Shown in pieces: positions 24,649 through 34,296 of a stretch of 64,000 nucleotides of DNA. The stretch lies in NCBI RefSeq assembly GCF_000023105.1, contig NC_012669.1, forward strand, positions 3,969,025-4,033,024, read 5' to 3'. Within the stretch, counting starts at the first letter, position 1. Every line of letters begins with the position of its first letter. Position numbers and translations under genes: made by a program. This stretch comes from Beutenbergia cavernae DSM 12333 (lineage in GTDB: Bacteria > Actinomycetota > Actinomycetes > Actinomycetales > Beutenbergiaceae). Below the pieces are notes generated by a model. That model had not been told where the DNA came from, made no database searches, and was given only the letters and a program-made list of their open reading frames with translations.

Positions 24649-25512
24649 GTGCACACCTCGTCGGCCGGGCGACGGCGCCCGGCGGTCGCGCCGCTCCTTC
24701 TGGCAGCGGGGCTCGCCGTCGCCACGCTCGCGGCGTGCGGGGACGGGACCCCCGGCGGCCCGGTCGACCTCGACGGAGACTGGCGCCTCGTCTCCGCGAC
24801 GATCGACGAGGCGGCGCTCGTCCTCCGGGACGACTACCCCGTGACCCTGCAGGTCGAGGGCACCGAGGCGTCCGGTACCTCCGCGTGCAACGGCTACTTC
24901 GCGACGGTCGAGCCGACGTCGGACTCGGTGCGCTTCACCGGGATCGGGGGCACCGAGATGGCGTGCGAGGACGACGTCATGTCGCTCGAGGCGACCTACC
25001 TCGAGGCGCTCGGCAGGGTGACCGAGGCGACGCGGGACGGCGGGCTCACGCTCGAGGGCGACGGCGTCACCCTGGCGTTCGAGGCTGTCCCGCCGCTCGA
25101 CGCGACGCCGTTCGTCGGCCCGGAGTGGCTGCTGCTGACGCTCGTGGAGGGCGAGACGGCGTCGAGCCCGCTCGCCGGCGCGCAGCCGGCCACGCTGCGG
25201 CTCGCCGACGACGGCTCCCTCGCCGCCACCACGGGCTGCCGGTCGATGACGGGGACGTGGGAGGAGCGGGCCGGGGAGATCGTGCTCACCGATGCCGCTC
25301 TCGACGGCGACTGCCCGACGGCGCTCGCCCGCCAGGACGCCCTCGTCGTCGCCGTCCTCGGCGACGGGTTCACGGCAGAGGTGGACGACCTCGGCGAGCT
25401 GCACCTGCGCTCGTCCGGCGGGTTCGGGCTGGACTACACGACGGCGGTCCGGCTCCCCACGACGCCACCCGACGACGAGATCAGCACGCCGTCGCCGGCA
25501 CCGACGAGCTGA
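24649..25512 (+). CDS. Lipoprotein with two META domains
   Basis: Exported lipoprotein of 287 residues. The GTG at 24649 gives a lipoprotein signal (RRR, hydrophobic core, LATLAAC with Cys30); a longer in-frame ORF upstream is excluded by the leaderless -10 box and absence of coding character. Two META-like domains follow: residues about 40-145 with SGTSACNGYFA and TEMACEDDVMSLEATYLEAL, and about 150-265 with ATTGCRSMTGTW. META (HslJ-like) domains occur in heat-shock or envelope proteins; function unknown. The Pro/Thr/Ser tail is disordered. Its 3' end overlaps the convergent GNAT gene by 32 nt. Confidence 0.82.
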   Translation: MHTSSAGRRRPAVAPLLLAAGLAVATLAACGDGTPGGPVDLDGDWRLVSATIDEAALVLRDDYPVTLQVEGTEASGTSACNGYFATVEPTSDSVRFTGIGGTEMACEDDVMSLEATYLEALGRVTEATRDGGLTLEGDGVTLAFEAVPPLDATPFVGPEWLLLTLVEGETASSPLAGAQPATLRLADDGSLAATTGCRSMTGTWEERAGEIVLTDAALDGDCPTALARQDALVVAVLGDGFTAEVDDLGELHLRSSGGFGLDYTTAVRLPTTPPDDEISTPSPAPTS

Positions 25513-26449
25513 GCCGCCGGGCGAGGCACAGCGACGTCGGGTCCCCGGCGTACGGGGGATACGTCTCGATCGGCGTGAAGCCGAGGCCGGTGTAGAGCGC
25601 GATCGCCTCCGGCTGCAGGCGTCCCGTCTCGAGCACGAGCGCCCCGACGCCCGCCCGCCGCGCGTGCCCCTCGGCGCTCGCCATCAGCGCCCGGGACAGA
25701 CCACGACGGCGGGCGGCGGGCGACACGTACAGCCGCTTCACCTCGGCGGCCCGCACGTCGCCGAGCGTGTCCCGCACGCTGCCGGCGGCCGCGGCCGAGA
25801 GCTCGCACACCGCCACCGTGCCGACCGGTTCGTCGCCGATGCGGGCGAGCAGCGTCGTCACGGCCCGGGCTCCCACGCCGGCGTCGGCCTCGAGCGGGTC
25901 GCCGTTCACCGCGTCGCCGGTCGCTCCCTCGACGTGCAGCAGCGTGTAGCGCCGGCGCAGCTCGTCCTGCTGCGCCGCGCGCAGGCCGCGCACGCGCCCG
26001 TCCGCCCAGGTGACCACGTCGAGGACCGCCGCCCCGGCGGCCACGCCCCGGCCGCCGTCGTCACCGTCCAGGTGCAGCACGCGGGCCAGGAGCGCGTCCG
26101 TGCCCTTCGGCCCGGTCGAGCGCACCCGCACGTCGACGTAACCCTCGCGCTCGTACAGGGCGCGAGCCCGCACGTTCTCGACGTTCACGGCCAGCGCCGC
26201 CAACGGGATCCCGCGCGCCGCGATCCGCTCCTCCGCCACGCGCAGGAGCGCGCTCCCGATCCCCCGGCCGCGCGAGGACGGGCGCACGTAGAGCCCGGAG
26301 ATCTCCGGGACACCCGGAAGCGCTGCGGCCTCCTCGGGGCGTCCGAAGCCCTGCCACTTCACGCCGACCGACCCGAGCGGCGTGCCGTCGTCGGACGCCG
26401 CCAGGAACGCGTCGAGCGTGTCGGTGGACTCCTGGAGCGCGATCCTCAT
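25481..26449 (-). CDS. Tandem GNAT acetyltransferase
   Basis: Protein of 322 residues made of two GNAT folds. The N-terminal one (about 1-150) has the acetyl-CoA loop SRGRGIGSALL and the NVENVRARALYEREGY motif; the C-terminal one (about 165-322) has ARRRGLSRALM, less canonical, and ALYTGLGF. The second domain resembles small-molecule or antibiotic acetyltransferases. Substrate unknown. It lies 18 nt downstream of purQ on the same strand and could be co-transcribed with purS-purQ, though a functional link is not evident. The 3' end overlaps the META lipoprotein gene on the other strand. Confidence 0.85.
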   Translation of the reverse strand: MRIALQESTDTLDAFLAASDDGTPLGSVGVKWQGFGRPEEAAALPGVPEISGLYVRPSSRGRGIGSALLRVAEERIAARGIPLAALAVNVENVRARALYEREGYVDVRVRSTGPKGTDALLARVLHLDGDDGGRGVAAGAAVLDVVTWADGRVRGLRAAQQDELRRRYTLLHVEGATGDAVNGDPLEADAGVGARAVTTLLARIGDEPVGTVAVCELSAAAAGSVRDTLGDVRAAEVKRLYVSPAARRRGLSRALMASAEGHARRAGVGALVLETGRLQPEAIALYTGLGFTPIETYPPYAGDPTSLCLARRLSSSVPATAC

Positions 26450-26467
26450 GCGCGACGACCCGGTGCG

Positions 26468-27181
26468 TCAGGCAGCGATCAGCGAACCGAGCACCGAGGT
26501 GAAGAAGCGCAGGCCGTCGGTGCCGGCGCGCGGACCGTCCGCGCCCGCGGGGCCGAACCCCGGCTCCACGGCGTGCTCCGGGTGCGGCATGAGGCCGACG
26601 ACGTTCCCGCGCTCGTTCGTGACGCCCGCGATGTCGCGCCGGGAGCCGTTCGGGTTGACGCCGCCGTAGCGGAACACGACGCGCCCCTCCGCCTCCAGCG
26701 CGTCGAGCGTGCGCTCGTCCGCCATGTACTGGCCGTCCTGGTTCTTCAGGGGGATCGTGATGCGCTCGCCCTCGGCGAAGTCCCGCGTCCAGGCCGTGCC
26801 CGCGTTCTCGACGACGAGCTCCTGCTCCCGGCAGACGAACGTCAGGGCCTCGTTCTTGATCATCGCGCCGGGCAGGAGATGCGCCTCACACAGGACCTGG
26901 AACCCGTTGCAGATGCCGAGCACGGGCAGCCCGCCTCTCGCGGCGTCGACGAGGGCCCCCATCACCGGCGCGAACCGGGCGATCGCCCCGGCGCGCAGAT
27001 AGTCGCCGTAGGAGAATCCGCCCGGCAGGACGACGGCGTCGACGCCGGCCAGGCCGCCGTCCGCGTGCCAGAGGGCCACGGGCTCGGCGCCGGCGAGGCG
27101 GACGGCGCGGAGCGCGTCGCGGTCGTCGAGCGACCCGGGGAAGGTGACGACGCCGATCCGCGCGCCGGACGGCGTCGTCAT
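26468..27181 (-). CDS. purQ: Phosphoribosylformylglycinamidine synthase subunit PurQ
   Basis: Class I glutamine amidotransferase of 237 residues that supplies ammonia for FGAM synthase in de novo purine synthesis. Nucleophile Cys91 lies in LGICNGFQ and the His/Glu pair in MPHPEHA near the C-terminus; [20 protein letters not shown] is typical of PurQ. The ATG overlaps the purS stop (ATGA), so the pair is translationally coupled. The large subunit purL is not in the window. Confidence 0.96.
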   Translation of the reverse strand: MTTPSGARIGVVTFPGSLDDRDALRAVRLAGAEPVALWHADGGLAGVDAVVLPGGFSYGDYLRAGAIARFAPVMGALVDAARGGLPVLGICNGFQVLCEAHLLPGAMIKNEALTFVCREQELVVENAGTAWTRDFAEGERITIPLKNQDGQYMADERTLDALEAEGRVVFRYGGVNPNGSRRDIAGVTNERGNVVGLMPHPEHAVEPGFGPAGADGPRAGTDGLRFFTSVLGSLIAA

Positions 27182-27471
27182 GCCGGTCCCTCGGCCGCCG
27201 CCGGCAGCGGCGCCGCGCCCTCGTCCTCGATGGCGGCCACCCGGACGACGTCCTCGATGACCGGGTTCGAGAGCAGTGTCTCGGCTGCCCGCTGCACGAG
27301 GTCGAGCACCTCGGCGGTCACCTCGCCGTCGACCTCGAGCTCGAACCGGCGGCCCTGGCGGACCTCGGTGATCCCGGCGAACCCGAGCCGCGGCAGGGCG
27401 CCGAGCACGGCCTTCCCCTGCGGGTCGAGGATCTCGGGCTTCGGCATGACCTCGACGACGACGCGTCCCAT
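27178..27471 (-). CDS. purS: Phosphoribosylformylglycinamidine synthase subunit PurS
   Basis: Small FGAM synthase subunit of 97 residues that bridges PurQ and Pur[20 protein letters not shown] at the start and [18 protein letters not shown] in the middle are the PurS signatures; the tail beyond residue 80 is Ala/Pro-rich and a little longer than usual. The ATG at 27471 follows GGAGAGC; a much longer frame upstream is a shadow of the opposite-strand gene. Confidence 0.95.
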   Translation of the reverse strand: MGRVVVEVMPKPEILDPQGKAVLGALPRLGFAGITEVRQGRRFELEVDGEVTAEVLDLVQRAAETLLSNPVIEDVVRVAAIEDEGAAPLPAAAEGPA

Positions 27472-27624
27472 CGGCGTAGCTCTCCGGGGTGGGGGATGAC
27501 GGCGGCCCGAGTCTATCGCCCGGCCCACCGGCACCGGGACGCGGGGAGTTCTCCCCTGCCTGGAGCTCGCCGTCCTCGGCACCGGACGTCGCACGTGCCC
27601 GCGCGTACTGCGAAGATGACCGGC

Positions 27625-28734
27625 ATGGACATCGAGCGTCAGCAGCAGCAGCAGATGGACGCCGCGCGCGCCCTGCACGCTGCCGTGCAGAGCCACGACT
27701 TCGCCGAGGCCACGATCGAGTGGTCGCAGGCCGGCGCCCAGCACAGCGGTCGCGCGCACGTGCACACCCGGGACGGCGGGGTCGTGCGGATCGACGTGCC
27801 CGACGGCGCCGTGACAGCGCTCGGGCAGCTCCGCCGCGAAATGGCCGAGCCGGAGAAGGGCACCTGGCTCTCGACGACGCTGACGCTCGCGCGCGACGGG
27901 CGGACGTCGATCACGTTCAACTACGACGAGCGCCCGTACTGGAACTCGCCCGGCCCGACGATGGCGCAGGCGCCGGCCGGCGAGCCGATCCCGACCGACG
28001 AGCAGTGGGACGCCGACCTGCGGTACTACCCGCGGGAGCCGTCGCTCGTCCCGCCGTGGCTGCGCGACTCGGTCGCGACGCCGGGCGCGGCGTCGCGGGC
28101 GCTGCGCACCCGGCTCGACGCGAGCGGGTACCCCCCGTCCGGCGTGATCCTGCTCGGCGAGAAGCCCGAGACCCCGCCCGTGGAAGGTGCGATGGAGGTC
28201 CGCCAGACCGGCCCGCACCGGTTCGCCGCCGGCACCCGCGACTACGGGGTGTTCGAGCAGTACTTCGAGGGCACCACCGAGAAGCAGGCGTGCGACTGGC
28301 TCTGGGACTACCTCGTGCGGCCCGTCGCCCCGGCGACGGTCGTGCCGGCGCACGACCTGCAGCAGAGGGCAGCCGGGTACCAGCACGCCTACGCCGGCGT
28401 CTACGCGCAGCTGCAGCAGATGGGCCAGGGCGCCACCGTCACCACGCTGCAGCCGGGTGTGGCCCTGGATCGGCTCGGGGCGATCGACGGCGTCTACCTG
28501 TTCCCGTGGGGCACCCCGTACGAGAACCGTTCGCTGCCGCCGTCGGCCGTCACCGGCGACGCGCGGCTCTACCAGTTCGTGACGGCCGTCCCGCTCCACG
28601 TCGAGGCCGAGATCGTGCCGCCGTGGTTCGGGCGACCCGGCGGCGCGCTGCGCTTCAGGATCGCTCAGAACGGGACGGGCGTGCGGCAGCTCGTCCAGAA
28701 CGGCACGCTGCTCGAGGTCCGCGTCCAGGGCTGA
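27625..28734 (+). CDS. Putative YezG-like/TNT-domain fusion protein
   Basis: Protein of 369 residues, no signal peptide. The N-terminal 150 residues include [14 protein letters not shown] and [19 protein letters not shown], resembling the YezG/DUF600 immunity fold; a middle part has [22 protein letters not shown]; residues about 270-369 look like a tuberculosis-necrotizing-toxin (TNT) NAD glycohydrolase domain: LDRLG (Arg283), [18 protein letters not shown] (Arg302), [14 protein letters not shown]. By my alignment the catalytic Gln of TNT is Arg343 here, so activity may be lost. The start is ATG 27625; 27616 is possible. It stands alone between purS and purC, with no secretion or separate immunity gene. 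Domain calls are by eye. Confidence 0.6.
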   Translation: MDIERQQQQQMDAARALHAAVQSHDFAEATIEWSQAGAQHSGRAHVHTRDGGVVRIDVPDGAVTALGQLRREMAEPEKGTWLSTTLTLARDGRTSITFNYDERPYWNSPGPTMAQAPAGEPIPTDEQWDADLRYYPREPSLVPPWLRDSVATPGAASRALRTRLDASGYPPSGVILLGEKPETPPVEGAMEVRQTGPHRFAAGTRDYGVFEQYFEGTTEKQACDWLWDYLVRPVAPATVVPAHDLQQRAAGYQHAYAGVYAQLQQMGQGATVTTLQPGVALDRLGAIDGVYLFPWGTPYENRSLPPSAVTGDARLYQFVTAVPLHVEAEIVPPWFGRPGGALRFRIAQNGTGVRQLVQNGTLLEVRVQG

Positions 28735-28736
28735 GG

Positions 28737-28782
28737 TTCCGTGAGGGGGCTCCCCGAGCCTCCGCGAGCGGGTCCCGAGGCC
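28737..28782 (+). repeat. 22-nt-family repeat between convergent genes
   Basis: A 24-nt and a 22-nt unit (28737-28760, 28761-28782); the second reads TCCGCGAGCGGGTCCCGAGG and matches the family at 34209-34296 and 42619-42662. Together they fill nearly the whole 54-nt gap between the TNT-domain gene and purC and may act as terminator. Confidence 0.5.
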
Positions 28783-28788
28783 CCGTCG

Positions 28789-29712
28789 CTAGAAGGCGCG
28801 CCCGGTCAGCCGCTCGTACGCCTCGACGTAGCGCGCGCGGGTCTTCTCGACAACGTCGGCGGGCAGCTCGGGCGGCAGCGCGCCGCCCGTGCGGTCCCAA
28901 CCGGACGCCGGCGAGGCGAGCCAGTCGCGCACGTACTGCTTGTCGAAGCTGGGCTGCGGGCGACCGGGCTGCCAGGTCTCGGCGGGCCAGTAGCGCGAGG
29001 AGTCCGGCGTCAGCACCTCGTCGCCGAGGACGATCTCGTCAGTCCCGGGCCGCCGTCCGAACTCGAACTTCGTGTCGGCGAGGATGATCCCCCGGCCAGC
29101 GGCGATCTGAGAGGCGCGCGTGTAGAGCTCGAGCGTGAGGTCACGCAGCCGGGTCGCGACGTCCTCACCGACCTCCGCTGCCGCCTTCTCGAACGTGACG
29201 TTCTCGTCGTGCTCACCGAGGTCGGCCTTGGTGGCCGGCGTGAAGATCGGCCTCGGGAGCTTCGACCCCTCGACCAGGCCTGGCGGCAGCTCCACCCCGC
29301 ACACCGCGCCGGTCTCGCGGTACTCCGCGAGCCCCGAACCGGCCAGGTAGCCGCGCGCCACGCACTCGACCGGGTACATGTCGAGGCGGCGGCAGATCAT
29401 CGCGCGGCCGGCGACGGCGCCCGGCACGTCGAGGCTGACGAGGTGGTTCGGGACGACGTCGGCGAGCTGCTCGAACCACCACACGCTGAGCGCCGTGAGG
29501 ATCGCGCCCTTGTCGGGGATCGGCGTCGGGAGCACGTAGTCGTACGCGCTGATGCGGTCGCTCGCGACGAGGAGGACGACGGCGTCGGCCGGTTCGACGG
29601 CGAGCGATCCGGCCGGCGGGGCGTCCGGCACGTACAGGTCGCGGACCTTGCCGGAGGCGACGTGCCGCCAGCCGGGGACCTGAGGGGCGGCGGGCGGCGG
29701 GGCGTCACTCAC
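28789..29712 (-). CDS. purC: SAICAR synthetase
   Basis: Phosphoribosylaminoimidazole-succinocarboxamide synthase, 307 residues, the step joining aspartate to CAIR in purine synthesis. Signatures: [50 protein letters not shown] and LADTKFEFG. Longer than the short bacterial PurC type and like the yeast Ade1 form common in actinobacteria. GTG start; a CAGACT hexamer ends 7 nt upstream, one base off the TANNNT pattern, and there is no ribosome site. Confidence 0.96.
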   Translation of the reverse strand: MSDAPPPAAPQVPGWRHVASGKVRDLYVPDAPPAGSLAVEPADAVVLLVASDRISAYDYVLPTPIPDKGAILTALSVWWFEQLADVVPNHLVSLDVPGAVAGRAMICRRLDMYPVECVARGYLAGSGLAEYRETGAVCGVELPPGLVEGSKLPRPIFTPATKADLGEHDENVTFEKAAAEVGEDVATRLRDLTLELYTRASQIAAGRGIILADTKFEFGRRPGTDEIVLGDEVLTPDSSRYWPAETWQPGRPQPSFDKQYVRDWLASPASGWDRTGGALPPELPADVVEKTRARYVEAYERLTGRAF

Positions 29713-29850
29713 GCGGCTCAGTCTGGCAGGTGGTCCGTCCCGCCGCGGCGACGCGACGCGGATCGCCGCCGCCTGCCACGACGGAGCGCACTCTCCGCTC
29801 CTCGCCCGACGTCGCCGTCACCGGGGTTGCGCGGGGTCGGCTATGTCTAT

Positions 29851-29856
29851 TAGCTT
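29851..29856 (+). promoter_or_regulatory. -10 box of leaderless membrane protein gene
   Basis: TAGCTT matches TANNNT and ends 7 nt before the ATG at 29864. It sits in an unusually AT-rich patch (29841-29865) for this window. Confidence 0.45.
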
Positions 29857-29863
29857 TTTCGCT

Positions 29864-30568
29864 ATGCCCATGACCCCAGGGCGCGAGACGCCCTCCTCGT
29901 CCGCTCCGCTCAGCGCCACGACGCGGATCGGTGCCCTCGCCGCCGCCGTGTCGGGCGTCCTCTTCCTGGCCTTCCCGCTGCTGCGCCCGTGGCCGGACGA
30001 GGCGACGGCGACACCGGAGCTGGCGGCGGCGTTCGCCTCGGATCGCTGGATGCTCGCCCACGTGAGCGGCGCCGTCGCGCTCCTCCTCGTCCCCGGGGCG
30101 CTGCTCGCCGTGGCCGGGCTCACCCGCGTGACACCCGGGGCGACGGCGGCGCGCGCCGCGACGGTCGCCGCGTGGCTGAGTCTCGCCGGCATCCTGCTCT
30201 TCTTCGGCGCGGAGACGTTCGGCATCCACGTCATCGCGGCCGAGGCCGTCCAGACGTGGGACCCGTCGTTCCTCGACGCCGTGGAGGATCTGCGCAACCA
30301 GCCTCTGGCGGTGACCCTGTTCGGGGCCGGCCTGGTGCTGCTCGCCGCGGCCGGCGCGCTCCTCGCCGTCGCGGTCTGGCGGTCCGGGTCCCGGCGCTGG
30401 GCGGGCCTCGCGTTCGGGGCCGCACTCGTGGGTGTCCTGCCGCAGTTCTTCACCCCGCCGTCGGTCCGCATCGCGCACGGGGTGCTCTACGCCGTCGGCG
30501 CGCTGATCCTCGCCGCATGGTTGACTCGCGCCGCCGCTGCGCGATCCGGACGCCGACCGTCCGCATGA
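29864..30568 (+). CDS. Hypothetical membrane protein
   Basis: Membrane protein of 234 residues with about six hydrophobic spans (from residue 22 to the end) and a basic C-terminal tail. No family is recognised with certainty; the pattern resembles DUF4386-like small membrane proteins. ATG 29864 is preferred over ATG 29843 because TAGCTT lies 7 nt before it. Its stop overlaps an in-frame ATG of the epoxide hydrolase frame at 30565, but that gene has its own -10 box further on. Confidence 0.65.
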   Translation: MPMTPGRETPSSSAPLSATTRIGALAAAVSGVLFLAFPLLRPWPDEATATPELAAAFASDRWMLAHVSGAVALLLVPGALLAVAGLTRVTPGATAARAATVAAWLSLAGILLFFGAETFGIHVIAAEAVQTWDPSFLDAVEDLRNQPLAVTLFGAGLVLLAAAGALLAVAVWRSGSRRWAGLAFGAALVGVLPQFFTPPSVRIAHGVLYAVGALILAAWLTRAAAARSGRRPSA

Positions 30569-30573
30569 CTGCC

Positions 30574-30579
30574 TACCGT
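30574..30579 (+). promoter_or_regulatory. -10 box of leaderless epoxide hydrolase gene
   Basis: TACCGT matches TANNNT and ends 6 nt before the ATG at 30586; this decides for 30586 over the alternative ATG at 30565. Confidence 0.45.
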
Positions 30580-30585
30580 GGCCGC

Positions 30586-31704
30586 ATGACGACGACGCGC
30601 CCGTTCGAGCTCCATGTGCCCGACGCCGACCTCGCCGACCTCGCGCGCCGCCTCGACGTGTTCCGCCCGCTGCCGGACTCCCCCCGCCGCCCGGCGTCCG
30701 GGATGACGAGCGCCTACCTCACCGAGCTCGTCACGTCGTGGCGAGCGCTCGACTGGCGGAAGCGCGAGGCGTGGCTCAACGGACACCCGCAGTTCCTCGC
30801 GGACGTCGAGGACACCACGATCCACTTCGCCCATCTCCGCTCGGCGGACCCGGACGCACCCGCCGTCCTCGTGATGCACGGGTGGCCGCACACGTTCGCG
30901 CTGCAGCTGGACTTCGCGGACCTCCTGCCCGACGTCCACGTCGTCGTCCCGAGCCTGCCCGGCTTCGCGTTCTCGTCGGCGTACTCCGGCAACCCGATCA
31001 CCGAGGCCCGCCTGGCGCACACCATGCACCGCCTCATGACCGACGTGCTCGGCTACGACCGGTTCGTCACGTACGGCGAGGACGTCTCCGCGAACGTCAA
31101 CGACCTCATCGCCGCGAGCTACCCCGAGTCGGTGGCCGGCATCCTCGTGACGCACTCGCACTTCCCGAGCCGTGAGGAGCGAGCACGGCTCACGGCACCC
31201 GACGAGGTCGCGTTCTTCGACCGGATCGACGCGTGGGGCGGAGCGAACGGCGCCTACGGCCACGTGCAGGGCACGCGGCCGGACACGCTCGCCGCAGCGC
31301 TCAACGACTCGCCCGCCGGCCTGCTGGCCTGGATCGCGGAGAAGCTCGTGGAGTGGAGCCACACGCCGCCCGGCGACCCCGCCGCCGTCGAGCGGCGCAT
31401 CTCGCGCGAGCGGATCCTCACGGAGGCGATGCTCTACTGGGTCACGCAGAGCATCTCCACGTCGTTCCGTCCCTACTACGAGGGAGCCGACCAGCCGGAC
31501 GCGATGCCGCCCGTCACGGTGCCGGCCGCCGTCCACGTCCAGCGTCACGAGGGCGACTACCCGGAGTCGCTCGCGCGGGCGTACTACTCGGACCTGCGCA
31601 CGTTCTCCCGGCTCGAGGAGGGCGGCCACTTCGCGGCGGCGGAGGTCCCGACGGTCATGGCCGAACGCCTGCGGACGTTCGTCGCGGGCCTGGAGCTCCG
31701 CTAG
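30586..31704 (+). CDS. Epoxide hydrolase (alpha/beta hydrolase)
   Basis: Protein of 372 residues. The N-terminal epoxide-hydrolase segment (RPFELHVPDADLADLARRL) is followed by an alpha/beta hydrolase core: oxyanion HGWP (98-101), nucleophile Asp166 in YGEDVSA (family usual: GGDWG), a Tyr-containing cap and catalytic His in GGHFAAAE. It would open epoxides to diols; the altered GGDWG context (Glu-Asp-Val-Ser) is unusual and may reflect a different substrate. Ends 21 nt before a convergent oxidoreductase gene, with a CCGGC/GCCGG hairpin at 31705-31717 between. Confidence 0.85.
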   Translation: MTTTRPFELHVPDADLADLARRLDVFRPLPDSPRRPASGMTSAYLTELVTSWRALDWRKREAWLNGHPQFLADVEDTTIHFAHLRSADPDAPAVLVMHGWPHTFALQLDFADLLPDVHVVVPSLPGFAFSSAYSGNPITEARLAHTMHRLMTDVLGYDRFVTYGEDVSANVNDLIAASYPESVAGILVTHSHFPSREERARLTAPDEVAFFDRIDAWGGANGAYGHVQGTRPDTLAAALNDSPAGLLAWIAEKLVEWSHTPPGDPAAVERRISRERILTEAMLYWVTQSISTSFRPYYEGADQPDAMPPVTVPAAVHVQRHEGDYPESLARAYYSDLRTFSRLEEGGHFAAAEVPTVMAERLRTFVAGLELR

Positions 31705-31724
31705 CCGGCTCCGCCGGCGGGGCC

Positions 31725-32669
31725 TCAGGGCAGGAGGACCACCTTGCCGCGGTGCGCGCGCGACGCGAGCGCCTCGTGCGCCCGGACGGCGTCGTCCAGC
31801 CCGAACGTCGTCACCGGCGGCAGCACGACGTCGCCGTCGATGACCATCGCGACGAGCCGCTCCAGCACGGCGGTGTTCTGCTGCGCCGCGCCACCGGACA
31901 GGAACGGGACGCCGACGTCGCCGGCCGCGCCGTCCGCCAGCGTCACCACCCGCTCGGTCCCGCCCCGCACGACGACGAGGTCAGGCAGCATGCCGGCGCC
32001 CGCCAGGTCGAGCGCGGCGTCGATCCCGTCCGGTGCCGCCGCGCGGACCCTGTCGACCATCCCGTCCCCGTACGCGACGGGGATGGCGCCGAGGTCGGCG
32101 ACATCGTCGAACCAGTGCGGCGCCGTCGTCCCGACGGCCCGCGCCCCGCGCAGCAGCACCAGCTGGAGCGCGAAGGAGCCGACGACGCCGGACGCTCCGG
32201 TCACGAGCACCGTCTCGCCCGAGCGCGGGTCGAGGGCCGCGACCGCCCGGACGGCCGCCTCGCCGGCGATCGGGATCGTGACGGCGTCGGCCCAGTCCAG
32301 ACCCGGCGGCTTCGCCGTCCACGCACGCAGGAGCGCGTGCTCGGCGTACGCGCCGCCTGCCGTGTAGCCGAGCACCTCGTCACCCACGCCGGTCCCTGAC
32401 ACGTCCGGACCGACGGCGTCAACGACGCCGGCCGCCTCCTCGCCGGGAACGAACGGGAGGTCGGGCGCGCGCATGATCCCGCTGCGCACCTTCGCGTCGT
32501 AGTTGTTGACCCCGGCCGCCCGGACCGTGATCCGGACCTGGCCGGCCCCCGGCCGGGGGACGTCGACGCGCTCCGCCCGCAGCACCTCGGGTCCGCCGAG
32601 CTCCGGGACGACGACCCCGAGCATCCGATCGCCGGCGTGATCCGCCGCACCAGGCTCCATGCCCCTCAT
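31725..32669 (-). CDS. NADP-dependent quinone oxidoreductase-like protein (MDR family)
   Basis: Medium-chain dehydrogenase/reductase of 314 residues without the zinc ligands of alcohol dehydrogenases. The N-terminal GroES-like part (RITVRAAGVNNYDAKVRSG) is followed by a Rossmann part with VLVTGASGVVGSFALQL. Typical of quinone oxidoreductase or zeta-crystallin-like enzymes, acting on quinones or enones with NADPH. The start is uncertain: ATGs at 32669, 32660 and 32624 are all possible; 32669 has a weak GGGA upstream. Divergent from gnd with an 81-nt gap. Confidence 0.82.
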   Translation of the reverse strand: MRGMEPGAADHAGDRMLGVVVPELGGPEVLRAERVDVPRPGAGQVRITVRAAGVNNYDAKVRSGIMRAPDLPFVPGEEAAGVVDAVGPDVSGTGVGDEVLGYTAGGAYAEHALLRAWTAKPPGLDWADAVTIPIAGEAAVRAVAALDPRSGETVLVTGASGVVGSFALQLVLLRGARAVGTTAPHWFDDVADLGAIPVAYGDGMVDRVRAAAPDGIDAALDLAGAGMLPDLVVVRGGTERVVTLADGAAGDVGVPFLSGGAAQQNTAVLERLVAMVIDGDVVLPPVTTFGLDDAVRAHEALASRAHRGKVVLLP

Positions 32670-32750
32670 CGTCGTCCCGGCGCGCGGGCCGCGCATCCGG
32701 GCCATGGACGGCCTGGGCGCCGGCCCGCGCGCGGCGGCACAATGGCCGCC

Positions 32751-34202
32751 ATGAGCAACGACACGACCGCCGTCGCCGACATCGGCGTGACCGGACTCGC
32801 CGTCATGGGCCGGAACCTCGCGAGGAACCTCGCGCGGCACTCCTACACCGTCGCCCTCCACAACCGCACGCACGCGCGCACCGTCTCGCTCGTCGAGGAG
32901 CACGGCGACGACGGCACCTTCGTGCCCAGCGAGCGCCTGGAGGACTTCGTCGCGTCGCTGAAGCGCCCCCGCACGGTGATCATCATGGTCAAGGCCGGCG
33001 CCGCGACGGACGCCGTCATCGACGAGCTGGTGCCGCTGCTTGAGGAGGGCGACATCGTCGTCGACGCCGGCAACGCGCACTTCCCGGACACGATCCGGCG
33101 CGAGGAGGCGCTGCGCGCGCAGGGGCTGCACTTCGTCGGTACCGGCGTGTCCGGCGGCGAGGAGGGTGCGCTCAACGGGCCGAGCATCATGCCCGGCGGC
33201 ACGCGCGAGTCGTACGCCACGCTCGGCCCGATGCTCGAGGACATCTCGGCGAAGGTCGACGGCGTCCCGTGCTGCACGTACGTCGGCCCGGGCGGCGCCG
33301 GGCACTTCGTCAAGATGGTGCACAACGGCATCGAGTACGCGGACATGCAGCTCATCGCCGAGGCGTACGACCTGCTCCGGCAAGGCCTGGGGGCCTCCGC
33401 CGCGGAGATCGGCGACATCTTCGCGGAGTGGAACACGGGGGACCTCGAGTCGTTCCTCATCGAGATCACCGCGGACGTGCTGCACCACGTCGACGCCGCC
33501 ACCGGGTCGGCGTTCGTGGACGTCGTCCTGGACCAGGCGGAGCAGAAGGGCACCGGTCGCTGGACCGTGCAGAACGGCCTCGACCTCGGTGTCCCGATCA
33601 CGGGCATCGCGGAGGCGACGTTCGCCCGCGCCCTGTCCGGCTCCGTGCCGCAGCGCGAGGCCGCCCGCGGCACGCTCCCCGCGCACACCGCCGCGTGGGA
33701 GGTGAAGGATCGCGACGTGTTCGTCGAGGACGTGCGCCGCGCGCTGTACGCGTCGAAGGTCGTCGCCTACAGCCAGGGCTTCGACCAGATCGCCGCCGCG
33801 AGCGCCGAGTACGGCTGGGACATCGACCGCGGCGCGATGGCCCGGATCTGGCGGGGCGGCTGCATCATCCGGGCACGGTTCCTCAACCGGATCACCGAGG
33901 CGTACGAGCGCGACGCCGGGCTGCCGCTGCTGCTCGCGGACCCGTACTTCACCGATGCCGTGGCCGACGGGCTGCAGTCGTGGCGGCGCATCGTGGCCGG
34001 GGCGGCGCAGAACGGTGTGCCGACGCCGGCGTTCAGCTCGTCGCTCGCGTACTACGACGGCGTCCGCGCCGAGCGCCTGCCGGCCGCGCTGATCCAGGCG
34101 CAGCGCGACTTCTTCGGGGCGCACACCTACCGGCGTGTCGACTCAGGCGGCGTCTTCCACACGGAGTGGTCCGGGGACCGCTCCGAGACCCAGGAGTCCT
34201 GA
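32751..34202 (+). CDS. gnd: 6-phosphogluconate dehydrogenase, decarboxylating
   Basis: Enzyme of 483 residues of the oxidative pentose phosphate pathway (6-phosphogluconate to ribulose 5-phosphate, CO2 and NADPH). NADP site GLAVMGRNLARNLA; GVSGGEEGALNGPSIMPGG and GHFVKMVHNGIEYADMQ with the catalytic Lys and Asn; C-terminal IQAQRDFFGAHTYRR is the family tail. Full length of the long (NADP-type, about 480 residue) class. An ATG 9 nt upstream is in frame, so the start could be three codons earlier. Repeats follow the stop. Confidence 0.96.
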   Translation: MSNDTTAVADIGVTGLAVMGRNLARNLARHSYTVALHNRTHARTVSLVEEHGDDGTFVPSERLEDFVASLKRPRTVIIMVKAGAATDAVIDELVPLLEEGDIVVDAGNAHFPDTIRREEALRAQGLHFVGTGVSGGEEGALNGPSIMPGGTRESYATLGPMLEDISAKVDGVPCCTYVGPGGAGHFVKMVHNGIEYADMQLIAEAYDLLRQGLGASAAEIGDIFAEWNTGDLESFLIEITADVLHHVDAATGSAFVDVVLDQAEQKGTGRWTVQNGLDLGVPITGIAEATFARALSGSVPQREAARGTLPAHTAAWEVKDRDVFVEDVRRALYASKVVAYSQGFDQIAAASAEYGWDIDRGAMARIWRGGCIIRARFLNRITEAYERDAGLPLLLADPYFTDAVADGLQSWRRIVAGAAQNGVPTPAFSSSLAYYDGVRAERLPAALIQAQRDFFGAHTYRRVDSGGVFHTEWSGDRSETQES

Positions 34203-34208
34203 CCCCGT

Positions 34209-34296
34209 CCGCGAGAGGATCTCTGCGCCACCGCGAGAGGATCTCTGCGCCACCGCGAGAGGAAGTCTGCGCCACCGCGAGAGGAAATCTGCGAGA
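34209..34296 (+). repeat. Four 22-nt hairpin repeats running into a start codon
   Basis: Four perfect-length units: 34209-34230, 34231-34252, 34253-34274, 34275-34296. Units 1 and 2 are identical; the shared opening is CCGCGAGAGG. The last unit supplies GAGAGGAA upstream of the ATG at 34296 and its final base is the A of that ATG, so the repeat forms the translation start region of the epimerase gene. Confidence 0.85.
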
